In this document: piece after piece, positions 11,334 through 23,915 of the stretch
Position numbering within the stretch: the stretch's first letter is position 1
Layout of the letters: each line of letters starts with the position of its first letter
Source: Hetaerina americana
Lineage: Eukaryota; Arthropoda; Insecta; Odonata; Calopterygidae
NCBI GenBank assembly: GCA_022747635.1
Contig: JAKTNV010000004.1
Span: 19,468,969-19,532,968 of the forward strand
DNA: 64,000 nt
Reading direction: 5' to 3'
Notes under the pieces: generated by a model
Told to the model about the DNA's origin: nothing
Databases searched by the model: none
The model's input: the letters and a program-made list of their open reading frames with translations, nothing else
Made by a program: the position numbers and the translations under genes

Positions 11334-11551
11334 ATCTAATCTCTTGAAGGATCTCAGGTTTTCCCGGCGTATGGTATTCAAGAAGTTCTCTCGTATTTCC
11401 CACCGGGTCAGGTTGCAGTACACCGACGTTTCGAAGGCTGACTCTGCCATCGACTTCACCCTGAAGACGATGGCAGAGCCAGCCTTCGAAACGTCGGTGT
11501 ACTGCAACCTGACCCGGTGGGAAACCCGAGAGAACTTCTTGAATCTAATCT
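11334..11551. repeat. Palindromic foldback element, copy 1
   Basis: The element (11343-11542) is flanked by a 9-bp direct repeat, atctaatct, at 11334-11342 and 11543-11551. After a unique 34-bp leader come two near-perfect inverted arms of about 80 bp (from 11377 and ending near 11542) with only a few mismatches. The arms contain caccgacgtttcgaaggctg and its complement. A second copy lies at 22813-23011. The short open frame 11344-11568 is only a by-product of the palindrome. Motifs of the type cgacgtttcgaagg...cttcaggg are often seen at the ends of Penelope-like retroelements; that link is inference. Confidence 0.75.
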
Positions 11552-14059
11552 TTTTCTCACTTTTCTAGCCGGTGTATGTTCTTCCGAGCGAGTTCACCTC
11601 AAGTCCTAGTGATAGATTTCCTTCAGTTCTCTTCCCATCATAGAAATAAGGGACCGGCGTTGAGGAACCTTAAATATCAACACACGTTCTTGGCCTCGGG
11701 CATTCTGTTGGAAACTCGTAGGACCCTCAGGGGACACCATTCCAGGAAAGTATTCACCCTTGCCATGGGGACAAATTCTGCTTAACTGGCAAGCCCAGTA
11801 AGGCTCAAAATATCATTTCAGATAATTGAAGTTAGGTCCGTTGCCTGCCGTGTCAATCAGTGAATTTACATTCGTTTTATCCGTCGCGTTCGTTTTCCCG
11901 AGGGTAAATTGCGACCTACCGTTGGCATTCGCTTGAGCAGTGGCGGTGATTTGATAAAGGCATTACGTCCTCTGCCTACAGAATCTTGTATCGTCCGCAA
12001 TCCTTTCTGAGTCATCCGAAATCCCACGTCATGCCAAAGATTGATTTTTTGAATGGTAACTGTCAATATTATCCCTCTTGTGGCAGTAAATATCTTCTGC
12101 ATTTCTCCTCACCTTAACGTACATTTGATTATTTAAATATCTCATGACAGTTGGATTCACTTTATTACTTTCTGACTTAGAGGATGGGCCAGTGAACATA
12201 GTATGTTAAATATTTTGCCTTTGATTGTGTATTTATTCTCTTCCATCTGCTGGTGTTACCGCAATTACAAATGCCTTAATTTTGTCCTAATGGTTATGGG
12301 TAGTAGGTTGCGCCTCAAGAAAACCCTATGTCCACGAAGAATGTTCCCCTCGGCCTTATCTTCTATTGTCGCACTTACCCTAAGGTCACGTGAATGTAGT
12401 TACTTTTTCTGCGCCTCGTTTATTTATGCCACTCAACGTATTCAATTTGGGACAGTACTGGACCGTACGTGACCAGTTTTAGACTAGTATGACATAATGA
12501 GGGTGCATATATAATGCGCATTAGGTGCAAATTTGCATATTATACGATTACAGGGTTTATAGAGTCTCACAATACATATGTATTGAATTTATTCTCGGTA
12601 TCAAGGGCAGTTAGCTGTAATTTGGGATGAAATTGCTCCCTAAAGACAAAAATACAGAATGAAATTTCAGCGTCTTAAGGGCATTCCGAACGTAAAATAG
12701 AAGTTAATCCAGGAGTTAACCATAAAGGAGCTAATTAGTCATACATTTCTATAGTGTGCTCGAGTTTTTAGAATCACCTCGAGAATTCTCGGAATACACC
12801 ATTAATGCAACGCTTTGATGTTGCCGGAAGCAAAGTAGAATGGATGTCTCTAGCAGAATGAGTAGTATTCTTGGAATGAAATGAGTTGGATGGTTTCAGT
12901 TGTATTCTGTTAACCCAGGCATTACTTTACTTCTTCATTATTGCGGAATTCATTTGCTAGCGTTAGTAGTAGTGTCAAGCACATTCCGGTGTTAACGTCT
13001 GATCTACACATTTTGATTGTATTACAACTCCATCATACCTGCGTTCACTATTCAATTAAAGTATGACTGTAAAATAATACAGTGACGGAGAATTACTGGG
13101 TGTATATAGTTGGTTGGAAACAGACTCCTTTTTTGATATCCTATTCTAATACATTAATCTTTCACACTTTTTTTACCTCTTCCTTTATACCGTGAAAGTA
13201 TTTAATCTTCGATCTCACTTGTGATCTTCACTTTTGTTTTTCATGACTTCATGCTGCTCCTAAATTCATCGTCGCTTATTATTTGACCAATCCGTCCTGT
13301 TTTTTTTTCAATTTCTTCTCTTATGTATTTCTTATCATTCGCAAAAAATGCAGGGAGCTTTTTTCTACATGGCAGACGCTATAATTTATTTATCTCCTTT
13401 CGAAATATATTTTATGTTTTATTGTTCAGGGCAATGAAATACCAATGAATTAATTCTATTTTCCCAGTTTTTTGTTCTTACCTACATTCCTGAATTAGTT
13501 TGAAATACAGTTGATTTCAATGGCAAGATGCATTTGATGACTCAATGAATCCAAATTAAAATTTTTAATTTAAACATCCACATTTGCCTTAGAAAGTTCG
13601 AATATTTTCTGTTGAAACAGTTTTTTCTTTTAACTTCACACTCCGGTCAGTGTAACCGATGGCGTATACGGAAAATTGACTTAATACTTGAGGTAAATCT
13701 ATCCTGGCAGGGTTGGATTTTCGTTGTCGATAGCATAAAGGGCCACTTGTGGATGCTAGCTTATGAAATTCTTGTTTTTTTCTCGGGCAGCTCGCTTGTT
13801 AAAAGCATCCACCTCAATAGGAGGTGGGCGCACAATATCATCCGGAAAACATCCGGCAAGTAACTCTTCACCCTCTGGACGAGAATGGGGCATTTGTCTC
13901 GGCGTAAATAGGGTAGAGGTACGACTCCCAAGGCAGATAAATAAAATAGCGTGGGTTGGGTGTGGGGTGAGAATAAAGGTGTCGGGAATCACGTTATTCT
14001 TTTTTTTTGTATTCCCTCGCGAGCTGGTGGTGTTGGAGGTGTTTGTTGCGTGACTCCAA
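11552..14059. other. Unassigned AT-rich DNA
   Basis: No gene recognised. A small inverted repeat around ggaaaacatccgg sits near 13840-13855. Open frames such as 12203-12472 and 13763-14053 overlap frames on the other strand and lack known domains. Confidence 0.4.
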
Positions 14060-14225
14060 ACCCTATCGTTACTCTTTTGTTTTTTCCCCGCCGCTCCTCT
14101 GTCAAGGGTTGCTCTTCACCCCTCCCTCAACGAACCCCTTCGCAGCAGGGGGAGGGAGGGTGGGCCCACCCTTCCTCTTCTCCCATCACGGCACGCCCAT
14201 TACGAGACTGTTTTTTTCCCCTAAA
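14060..14225 (+). other. GC-rich pyrimidine island
   Basis: C/T-rich block (ctctgtcaagggttgctctt onward) that includes a gggggagggagggtggg purine stretch at 14149-14165, which could form a G-quadruplex. Overlapping open frames in three phases reflect the base bias. Confidence 0.35.
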
Positions 14226-15639
14226 CCTCATGGACGATACAATTCCCACGACCCGGAGTTAGCGTCCTTCGTTGGCGTAATGGATTGAGATGTGTGCACG
14301 TGTACTTTTATTTTCCGACATTCTGTTTTAGATCCCTTTGTACAAGCGCACTGAAAGCATTTACGCAGAAGAGTGGCGAGGAGATAAAACATTCCATTTC
14401 GTTTCCTTTCTCAAAGAAAAAAGTGTCCATCTATGTGTGGTTAGCGTTCCCGAGTGGACTAGTGTTTGTGGTCGGTCTATATTGCTTCATTCTTTCCAGC
14501 CCTTTAAAAAAATATGTAGAATTTTCCGTGGGTACCTCAGACGGCGTCAAGTGGCTCTGATTTGCCAGTGGGCGACGTGCGTCTCCATGGTGGTCTTTGG
14601 TGCAAGAGTTTGTCATCTCGACTTTAGACAGCATATGTGTAATGTTTATGTGATTTTCTGTATTAATTTTAATAGTGTCTTTATCTTCATCGATATAATT
14701 CAGTCCTAAGATTGGTTTTCGGCAATCCTAAATTCTAAGTCATTACTAGTAGTTTCAGAGCCCACCCATCATTTTTTCTCACATTGGCACCTTGGACTTA
14801 ATCCTTATTATTCCCTTTTGTAATTACAAGCATTTTACGGCGTCGCCAATATTTTGTTCCAACGGTGATGCAATTCCCTCCCATTGATTATTATCAGTGT
14901 ACTATGAGAACCCGTTCACTTGAAAAGACGTCTCGCTAAGTCAGTCGCCGTTCTCTCGGTCTGTCATCATTCTCTAATGGTTTCATATTTCCTTCGCATG
15001 TTGTCTTTTTTTCTCTTCGTCCTGGTGCGTTCCTTGTACAATGATTAATCGCACCGAATGTTCTCTCATCTACTTGCCATTTGAAGTAACGCTTTTATTT
15101 CAGATCAATGAAGCCTGTGAAAACAGTCCTGGCAATGTGTAAACCTGAAATCCCCAGAGGTTTTATCCTCAATTGATGAATATTTTAACATTTCACGGAA
15201 ACATCCCCTCAGTTTGCCTTGATTAGTTACACTGTCATGCATGTGGTAGAAATAGATGCGTCAGTTTTATCTTTTCATTGGTTCAATTTGTTTTGGAATG
15301 GCTGCGAGATGGTGGAAGGTACGTGCTCTTGCAAATTCCAATGGTTCTGCGTGGCGTAATAGAGTCATTCTGATCCACAGCCACTTCTCTTTCCAAGCGT
15401 CCATAGTGGAGGAGAGAGCACAAAAAGACATAAATGCCCACAGAAACCAATGAAGTGTTCTATTTAGTTCCATTAGCGAGGTGCCTCGTCCCGACAATAG
15501 GGGAACTTGTTGCATCTTCTAAGTGCTCACACTCCGTTGGGGAAGGGGAGAGCATTTTGAACGTGACCGTGAAGCCCTCATGGTTTTGTGCACTCTCGAA
15601 GTCGTCAGCCCTTACAATCATCCCAAGTTGGAAGTCCGG
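14226..15639. other. Unassigned AT-rich DNA
   Basis: Nothing recognised. The 123-codon frame 14338-14709 has an amphipathic C-terminus but no known motif and is paired with another frame over the same bases. Confidence 0.4.
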
Positions 15640-15800
15640 AAGAAAAAAAATTCTCAAGGTCCCGACGTTGATGGAGCGAGCTCCTCCCCAATCGGTCCCG
15701 ATTCCTCTGACTCATTCATCCATCTCTCCGTCCGTATCCCCCAGCTCTCACCGCCCTCGGTGGAACGGGCCGGGGGCCGTCGGTGGCGATGTTGGCTGCG
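15640..15800 (+). other. GC-rich pyrimidine island
   Basis: A short C/T-rich block with cggtggaacgggccgggggc near its end. The 149-codon frame 15434-15883 crosses it without a recognisable domain. Confidence 0.35.
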
Positions 15801-17034
15801 GAATGGTAATTAGTTCGCATTTTAGCCATTTCGAAGACATCCTGCAATTCCGGAGGACGCAACACTCTAATTTGTCTCATTGAATGTCGCCTTTCTGGAA
15901 AATGGATTACTAATATTGAAATTTCAGAATGTAAATAATCCCACGTTAGTATGCCAGCTCGAACTCATTTCCGATTATAGAAGGAAGATAATTCATCAGT
16001 ATTCTAGATGTATACTTAGATAAGTTATGAAGTAATGGATGTGTTTGGCTGGATCATCAAATTTTTTTTTTCAAAACAAATTCAGGCTTTTAGGTTCGAT
16101 TTTGTTATTTATGTGTGTCGTTCGAGGAAAGGAGGAGTACTTAAACCTCCGTCAGCGGCGGCGTATCTCTATTTTTATTCAGGTAGTTGAATCTGCGAAC
16201 ATAATTTGGGGACATAACAATTCCCTAGGTGCTGCAAGTAAACTAGGGTGTTTTGTACCTTTCCTTACGTTTTAGTCTTGTTTGCTTTCTTGATGAATCA
16301 ACGGGTTTTGTCCATATCACGGAGGTGGCGTCTGACTTATCGGCAGCGTAGCCATGTTTCTGTTTTGGCGTTCCTGTCTTTCCACAAACTTCCCATGATA
16401 TCAGTTAATGAAATGCGTATATTGCAATTATTCCATACCATTCATTTATGAATGTGTTCAAATATGTTGAAGTAATATGCAAACACTGTAAATGACATTT
16501 TATAGTCTTAATGTTTCGATTTTTGCTGATCACAATAATTAAGCTATTGTTGTAATGGATGCACTCTCAAATAAATATACCCGTTAATTTGCAATACAGG
16601 GAATTGTTAATTCACTTCGTTATGTTTCACTGCACGTAGCATGTTCATGAATATGAAAAATTTCGGATTGTATTACGTATTCTGTGGAACTCAAAATGTT
16701 TTATTTCTTAATGAATCCTTCCTTCGCAATTAAATTCCTTGAATGTATGGGCCTCATCCCTTATCCTACAGCAAGCAATCATCTATTTATTCGTGCAGAC
16801 AGTTTAGGTGCATAAACACCAGTTTGATAGATTTTCATAGCTATTCTGAAAATTAGCAGTTTATCACTTTAGTTGACCAAGTCTCACTTTATCTCACCGT
16901 ATAAATCGTGGTTGCAATGAGCGTTGGTATGTAGACCACACCTTTCAATAAATTTTTGAATTTGTCATTGTGTGTCTGTCATTTCCTAAATCGATATGAT
17001 GCCTTTCATCTAGGCCTGGCGGAGGTAATCGCCT
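15801..17034. other. Unassigned AT-rich DNA
   Basis: No gene seen. A weak juxtaposed splice motif, ctctatttttattcag then gtagtt, lies at 16167-16188; its 5' splice half is poor. Confidence 0.4.
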
Positions 17035-17220
17035 GCGGTCGCCAAACGGGCTCTCTCATCTTCCATTGACTCATCTCATACCTTACCCTCCCCACTCCTT
17101 TGCTCCCCACTCAGCCTCCCCCCATCTGTCTCTCTCCGTTGTCCCAGCCATTCTCTCCTTCCCACTCAGACAGCGTGGCTCCCTTTTCTGTCTTTCTCAC
17201 TCTCGGCCCACGACCCGAAG
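17035..17220 (+). other. GC-rich pyrimidine island
   Basis: Runs of tccc, ctcc and cactc with almost no purines on the plus strand from 17050 to 17200. Sharp boundaries with the AT-rich flanks. Confidence 0.35.
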
Positions 17221-17524
17221 AATTCACAAGAAAAAATGGTATTGGAAGTGAGACTCGTAGGAGCGATGAAAATTTCACATTTCCCTCGGTAGCGTCGCCG
17301 TTCCACGAACTCCCACTTGCTATAACTTGCTCCAAGTCGATGCTCCCCCCCCCAGTCCTGGTGGGCCCGAACGATTCGGTCAACCTTCTACAGAGTCGAT
17401 GTATGTGTCAAGGTTCATAGATTTTGTAAGTTAATAGGTAGGAATGAGTTTTTATTTATAATCTTAATCAAGTAATCTTGTTAAGTACATAAATTAAGTT
17501 TTTTTTATTTTGCGGAGAAACATG

Positions 17525-17645
17525 TAAGATAGAATTTAAGACTCAGACCTGCTGTGTAAAACAAGACTCAGTCCTGCCGGGTAAAACAAGACTCATTCCT
17601 GCTGGGTGAATTAGAATGTAAGACTCAGTCCTGTTGAGTAAAACG
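17525..17645 (+). repeat. 25-bp tandem repeat, about four units
   Basis: Successive units begin with gactcagacctgctgtgtaa, gactcagtcctgccgggtaa, gactcattcctgctgggtga and gactcagtcctgttgagtaa. The first three are spaced 25 bp apart; the last follows a short insertion that copies upstream sequence (gaattagaatgtaa). Units differ at several positions, so the array is old. Confidence 0.75.
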
Positions 17646-19599
17646 ACCAATTGAACGGAGTGAATTGAATGCCTGTCTTCACGGTGAATCTTATTATTTT
17701 TAACCTAGCCTTTGCTTTCTTAATCCGGATTTTAATCTGAGGTTTTATCCTAATGAGGCAAGTATGCGCTGTGCTGGCGCAATAATCTGTTTTCGAATGT
17801 TTACACTTCATTTTCATTTTTTCCCTTGTTTTTCTTGTCAATTATTAACTAACAAACTCACGTTGTTAAATCCTAAATACAGTTTTGATTGATTTTAGTA
17901 TTATTAATTTGAAAGATTAAAAAATAAGGCGATTGTTTGGTTTTCATGTGAGTTAACGGTGTTTCATGTTCTGTTAGTAAACTTATTGACCGAAACAGCA
18001 ACCTAACCAATAACAGTAGAGCCTGGCTGGAGAATGGCTTATAAAATTAGAACCTGACCAAACATTTGACGAGTAATTTCGACGAAGATTCTTGTTCACT
18101 TTGACATTTTAGTATTATAATGTTTATTTCCTGAAGTTGACGGTTTCCGTCGATGTCGTTTTCTATGCGATATAAACTGAGGGTAAAACTGTTAAATCCC
18201 ACTGTGTACCTATTTCCCCAAATATTTATTTCTATTTTAGCGACTAACCACAGGAATGTAATGGAAAAATTTATCCGTCTCGCAAAGTTAATCTAGTTAA
18301 TCCCCTCCTAGTAAATGAGAAGGCATTTTCTTTTACCAACATGAGCATTGTCGCTTCATTCGCGAGCTCTCGTGTTAGTTCTTAGGTAAGTTGAATAGAT
18401 GGCGTTACCATCCGCCTTGCCCCAGTTCGAGTGTTCTCGCTGGACTTCTCTGGTGCCAACTGAAGGCGGTCATTGTAATTCTTCTTTTGCAATTCCCAAT
18501 GTTTTCTTGTTTTCACATAAGTTTCAGGGTATTAGAGCTTTGTATAAACTTAGTAATATTAATTTTTAAAATTTAAATATTAGTAAGGCATTTCATTAAT
18601 GGCCGACTTTAGGTTAGGGACAGCGATATACGTGATGATTGCAAAATATGTTTGATGATAACCAAGGATTTAATTCCTTGTATGACATTCTCATCGTTCT
18701 TAACATTACTACATTTTTGATGGTACTATTCAAGTGAAATGCAGATGTAATTGTAAGGCTTATAACTTGATTTTTTTTTCTTGAAAAATGCTCGATGCCC
18801 AATGGGTTTTGTCGGGACTAAAAATTTGTCGCCGCAATTAACATATTCTTTTCCGCTAAATATATATAATTTTCATTTTAATTTGTTTCGATATTAAATA
18901 GCAAATAAAAAGTGATTCCTTTTGCTCATGAACCGTTGTCGTCGTATCCTATAATTCATTACGTCAGCAAATGGGTCCGGAGTATATTATGCATACTGTA
19001 CTCACTGAATAGTGCTCATTTTTTCTCAGGAATTTACTATTCCAGTCACTTAATTGGATACGTTAGTTTATAACTTCATCTACAGGAAAATTATCGAGGG
19101 ACTTGGATGCGCAAGGTAAATAATGGCAGACACAGGAATGGAGAGCCAGTGGAAGGAAGAGAATTACATGAGATGTGAAATAGTGGAATTGAAATAAATC
19201 CATCGTCGGATAAATACTGTATGTTTAAATGAGTGCTTAGTTATGATATAGATGTTCCAATAAACACATAGTCGGTGAGAACCAGCATAAGGCTTATATT
19301 CTCATCTTGTTATGCCGTAAAATTTTACTATTAAATTGATCTCGCTATTATTATGTGGTGCGTTAAAAAAATAACTTTAAATTGCAATTTCGATTCATAG
19401 TGATCCGTGCAACTGAGCGCCTCATAATTTCTCCTTGCCTAACCTTGTTTTGGTACAAAAAGTTTTGATTTTTGTTTTTTGTTTTGCCCCTCTTAAATCT
19501 TCTTTCGTCTTTTCACCTTGGTAAGTAGTTGTGAGCCACTCCTATTGCGGAAAGCATTTCCTTTGTTTTTTTCTCTCTTCGAATGTGGTTGCAGTCGGA
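17646..19599. other. Unassigned AT-rich DNA
   Basis: Holds a possible weak recursive splice motif at 18371-18391 (ttagttcttag then gtaagt). No coding signal recognised. Confidence 0.4.
18371..18391 (+). promoter_or_regulatory. Weak candidate recursive splice site
   Basis: The string cgtgttagttcttag is followed directly by a full-consensus 5' splice site gtaagt (18386-18391). The acceptor ends in TAG and its pyrimidine tract is interrupted, and no good branch point is seen. Weaker than the sites at 1417 and 57358. Confidence 0.2.
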
Positions 19600-20125
19600 G
19601 AAGGAAGACGATAACGAAAAGCAGAGAGTGGGGAGGAGTGAGGCAGGGCGATCGATGTGCCCATCCCAACCCTTTTTGCCTCCACACCTACGCAGAGAAA
19701 CAACAGACAGGCGGTGAAAACCTTCCTTTTGAAGATTTATTGCCCTCCATCTCGAACATTTGTGCTGGGGGAGTTCTCCGCCATGCCCCCAGCCCAACTC
19801 TCATATATCCCTCCCATTTCTTCCCGTTTATCTTTTTATTCTCCCTCCCTTTTCCCACTCCAGCCATCGAGCCGGCAGTCTTGTGCGTCCAGTAGCTCCT
19901 TAATAAGCGGAGTTCAACTGCATGCGCTCCTGCTCTCCCGTCTCCTTGCCGTGCGACGGCCGAATGCCTGCGCGTCCGGTGATCAGGGGTGGCAGTTTCC
20001 TCACGCTGGGGGCGTCTTCCTTATCCCGTGGACCACACTCCTTCATTTTTTCCTGCTCCCCCCCACGAGTCTTGTACAACTGCGAAGTAGTGTGCGTCGT
20101 CTTTCCAGACGTTCCATTTATCACT
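19600..20125 (+). other. GC-rich island
   Basis: Mixed composition: a purine-rich start (gagtggggaggagtgaggca) then long C/T runs to about 20070. Open frames on both strands of up to 176 codons (19657-20187) are rich in Ser, Pro and Leu. No domain, signal peptide or splice context convinces me of a gene. Confidence 0.35.
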
Positions 20126-22812
20126 TAAGCATTTTCGGATTGATCCCAAGGAAAAAAGTAAATGTCTGTAATGTATCGTGTGTTTAAAATTTTAGTAGCT
20201 CGTGTTTATTCTTATGTTCGTCGTGCAGCAATCATTGCTCTCAATCCTCAATGAATGATTCAATAATTAGCGCCAAAATGCGTGACATACCCATTTGTAA
20301 AATTTAAGTGCTATTGTTTTCCTTTTGCGACAGGGTCGAAATTCCTGCACCCCATGGAACTCTAAGGATTACTGACGGAAAATATGCTCCCACCGTCGGA
20401 TACAATTTTATTTTCAGAAAATCCTCATTTCGTGACTCCTGGCAAATGTCAAGTTCGAGACTCAGTCTTAAGTTAATCGTTGAAGTGTAAGTTAAATCAA
20501 ATGCGGAAAGTTCGAAGTAGTTAAATTTTATCTTTTGATTAAGGGTGGAATGTTCAATTATAAATTGCACATGGTACATTATGATTCTTTTTTTTATGTA
20601 TTTGAAATACCTTTAAGACTTGATGGAAGAAAATCAAATAGTTTTGATGATATAACAATGTTTCCAGGATAACTTAAATTCATGTTCACGAAAACAACAT
20701 ATTTACGGTTAGAATTCTTGGGTAAATCCGGGATATTTTTAAATACAGAGTAGTTGACTCCATTAAATGAGTCGAAAGTCACCTTTGAGTTCCACTTTCC
20801 TTGAGTTCCGGGTGAAAAATCTCGTCAAGATCTGTTTGGTCGCGTGCAGGGTTATTAGAATGTTATCACAATTTTAGTGTCTCTTTACTGACTGAAGCAT
20901 GGAGTTAAGTGCTTTGTCTCCAATTCCTGTCACGTATGCAGTTATCCGAAAATAAGTATTATTTTATCTTATAGTAGTATAATTTTACCTTAATCACGGA
21001 GTGGTCCCCGCGTGCTAAGTTAAATCTATTTTTTGCCTGTCTTCGGGGCTACCATGCTTTCTTTCATCCAATGTTTCACATTTCGAAATTCACCACTGCC
21101 TTGAAAAAGCTTTTAATCCTTCTAATAAATTTGCCATAAACCTTTGTTGAAAATTGTCGCCTCCTTGACCAGAACCTTGCATAACTTGGAAACTATATTC
21201 TTGGAATTTCGTTGAAATTCTTTGTAGGTTTTACTCGGCATTCTTCATTCAGGTACTTTAAGGTCGCTTTCCTGTCAACTTAGCCGCCAAGTGTTCATTC
21301 ATGGGGTGAAATATTTTGTCACAAGTTTTCTTCGATTCATTCTTCTGGTTGGCGGACATCTTATTTTTTTTAAGAACTCAGCGAATGAAAGAAAGGAAAA
21401 TATCAACTATTGTTCCAGAGGTACTACGTTGACGTGTACGTTCTGCGTACGATTTACTTTCGTGAAGGGTACTCTTGCCAGAAAAAAATTGAAAATCTCT
21501 CTTAAGACATTTTCCGCATTTATTTAGGTCAACAAGGCTCATGAAGTTTATGCTATATTTCCTTTGTAGCCCTAGAGCTCATTAAGTTTGACAAGCATTG
21601 GGGCCTATCGTTGTACATGTAGTTTGGAATGCCTTCATTACTTAATAGATTGGGTGTTTTCTTGCCGTTGGGAAATGTGTAGGATGGAGTTTTACAAAAA
21701 CATCACCGCTATAAATTAAATTGTTAAATACTCTATTATGCGGAAAGTCGTAATAAAAAGATAAATTAGTGAGCCTGGAAATCAAACCCAGTTCTAGTTG
21801 CTCGCAACTTCACTAACGAGCAACATTTTGCCATTGCTGAATGCCAACATAGGGTGTTGATTTCATAGCGAATTTGGACGCATTGACTCTCGAAGGCAAT
21901 GGTGATGTTCATTTGTTTAGGGGTGCTACTATGTCCGAATTATTGCTTAAATTGATTAAATTAAAGTTTGACCACTACGTTATCCTATGCTGAAGTACGG
22001 ATGACGTATTAAAACTTTAAAACCAATGCTAAAGTACCAGATGGGTTTAATGCGATAATATCTCGTAATACTTGTATTAATTGACATTATTCTTCGATCG
22101 TGGGCGTGCGACATGAAGTTTAAAACTTAAGACCTTAATTATATACACTTAAGGAGTGTTCAAGGACTATTTAAATGTGAATTGTGTGCCATATATCTCC
22201 CCATTCACATTATATCTTCTTTTTTATCGCCCTTTTAATTCAAATCTTAAATTATAATTGCCAGTTTGGCTGATTAGAATAATTCAATCAATTCTGAGTT
22301 TATTGATTTTTAGGCCGCTCTTCTATCTACTTCATCTGGGTGTAAAAGCCTGTTTTCTGTCTGGTTACCCTTAGTAATATTTTTATAGTTTTTGAGGGAT
22401 AATTAAACGTTAATTTCAAATTGTTTTACTTCAGTTATTTTTCATCTTTATTATTTTCTGTTTTACTTTGTGGAGGTTCAGCTTTCTCTTCCGGCTTCAA
22501 GTTTTACGCGTACATTTTCTGAACCTTATATGTATAGTATATTAATGAAATATCATGTATTTGAAATAAGGAGCCACAGCTGCGTTATTATGTCAAGGCC
22601 AGAGATTTTCTATCTTCGTTCGTCCGTTTCTCCGTGTATACATACGCCCAAAGCGTCATCATTTTCCGGGGGACGGGGGTTTTGGTAAGAGTTCAGAGGA
22701 CGCTGTTGGTGGGCATCTTTTGGTCTCAGCGGTCACGCTCATGTACTGTTGTTGGCGTTATTTGCTTGAATGTTGATTGACGGTACTTTTCATCCACCCA
22801 AAGAGTCATTTC
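20126..22812. other. Unassigned AT-rich DNA
   Basis: Long stretch without recognisable genes or repeats. A frame at 20308-20490 has low-complexity-free sequence but no recognised motif. Confidence 0.4.
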
Positions 22813-23020
22813 CTTGAAGGATCTCAGGTTTTCCCGGCGTATGGTATTCAAGAAGTTCTCTCGGGTTTCCCACCGGGTCAGGACAGTACACCGACGTTTC
22901 GAAGGCTGACTCTGCCATCGTCTTCAGGGCGAAGATGATGGCAGAGTCAGCCTTCGAAACGTCGGTGTACTACAACCTGACCCGGTGGGAAACCCGAGAG
23001 AACTTCTTGAAAGTCATTTC
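22804..23020. repeat. Palindromic foldback element, copy 2
   Basis: The element (22813-23011) shares its 34-bp leader (cttgaaggatctcaggtttt onward) and both arms with the copy at 11343-11542. The flanking direct repeat is agtcatttc at 22804-22812 and 23012-23020; identity happens to extend four more bases, giving 13 bp. Arms start at 22847 and end at 23011. The left arm lacks a few bases relative to the right (tcaggacagtac against gtactacaacctga). Two insertions with 9-bp duplications show this is a mobile family. Confidence 0.75.
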
Positions 23021-23362
23021 CTTGTCTGTAAATATTTTCTGTTGTTGATAACCGTTGGTGAGTATTGATAGAATTGAGCTCTTACGGCTCTTAAACTGTT
23101 TACGGCTATTGGTGTTTTTCATTCACGTTGGTGATTACTTTGCCTCAGATAAGAGCTCGTTGCCGTGTTTGGCGATTCAATTGCTATATTTATACTTCTG
23201 TTACAGACAATTATATACATATATGCATTATGTAGTTTTGAATTCACTCTAAAAATCTTTGTCTAATGTGTTACATATCCATTTCCATTCCTATATCCGG
23301 GGAATATATTTTCGCATTTTGACGACCTATATTTATATACATATATTTATGTAAATACATGT
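23021..23362. other. Unassigned DNA
   Basis: AT-rich, with scattered tatata blocks towards the SINE that follows. Nothing else recognised. Confidence 0.4.
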
Positions 23363-23566
23363 ATCGCGGTAGACAAGGGGTAGAGCGTTGGATTACCTAG
23401 TGGAGGGCTCGGGTTTAATTCCTGGGCAAGCCTCTCTACCCAAGCTGTGTGATTTTTCGGGTGTCAGATCTTCCTGGGAAACCATAACCGGCCCAAGGAA
23501 AGGAACTGCCCCCCCCTCTACCATTACCTACCAAACCGACCTTCGGGTTGATTACTGTGTGTTTTC
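23363..23566 (+). repeat. tRNA-derived SINE (family 1)
   Basis: Head cgcggtagacaaggggtaga with an A-box-like stretch, and a decayed B box gggtttaattcct. Body has gatttttcgggtgtcagatc and ggaaaccataaccggcccaa, and the tail is ccttcgggttgattactgtg. An internal deletion removes part of the body seen in the copy at 3715-3994. Confidence 0.8.
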
Positions 23567-23577
23567 TTTATATATGC

Positions 23578-23584
<7 letters not shown>

Positions 23585-23660
<76 letters not shown>
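23585..23660. repeat. (TA)n microsatellite, 38 units
   Basis: Uninterrupted TA dinucleotides. Adjacent to the second foldback repeat; read through, it encodes only alternating Ile-Tyr. Confidence 0.98.
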
Positions 23661-23664
<4 letters not shown>

Positions 23665-23842
23665 AAAACACACAGAAACACACAAAAAAGAGACTCACTA
23701 TTTTTCGAATTTTCGGTGGTCGTGACCACCGAATGTTCTTCAGTTCTGTCCCTCTCTTCCTTGATAAAGGTGGTCACGACCACCGAAAATTCGAAAAATA
23801 GTGAGTCTCTTTTTTGGGTGTTTCAGTTGGTTTTTGTCTGTG
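23661..23842. repeat. Second foldback repeat between two (TA)n arrays
   Basis: Arms at about 23661-23729 and 23771-23842 are inverted copies. The inner part, agagactcactatttttcg through ggtggtcgtgacc, is perfect; the outer part (gacaaaaacacacag against gacaaaaaccaactg) is diverged. The spacer contains ttcttcagttctgtccctct. Each arm also holds a small palindrome, ttcggtggtcgtgaccaccg. The sequence is unrelated to the 200-bp foldback family, but the layout is similar. Confidence 0.75.
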
Positions 23843-23903
23843 TCCATTAGTACTAAGTGTTATACATTATTATTCACGTCCGTGAGACTTTCAAAAAGTG
23901 TTC

Positions 23904-23915
23904 ATATATATATAT

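Noticed and set aside
11344..11568. 74-codon frame
   Set aside because: Generated by the palindromic foldback element; its two halves are reverse complements.
17525..17645. CRISPR-like array
   Set aside because: Units are diverged, contiguous and without unique spacers, in a eukaryotic context.
19657..20187. 176-codon frame
   Set aside because: Overlaps other long frames on both strands in a C/T-rich island; composition explains it.
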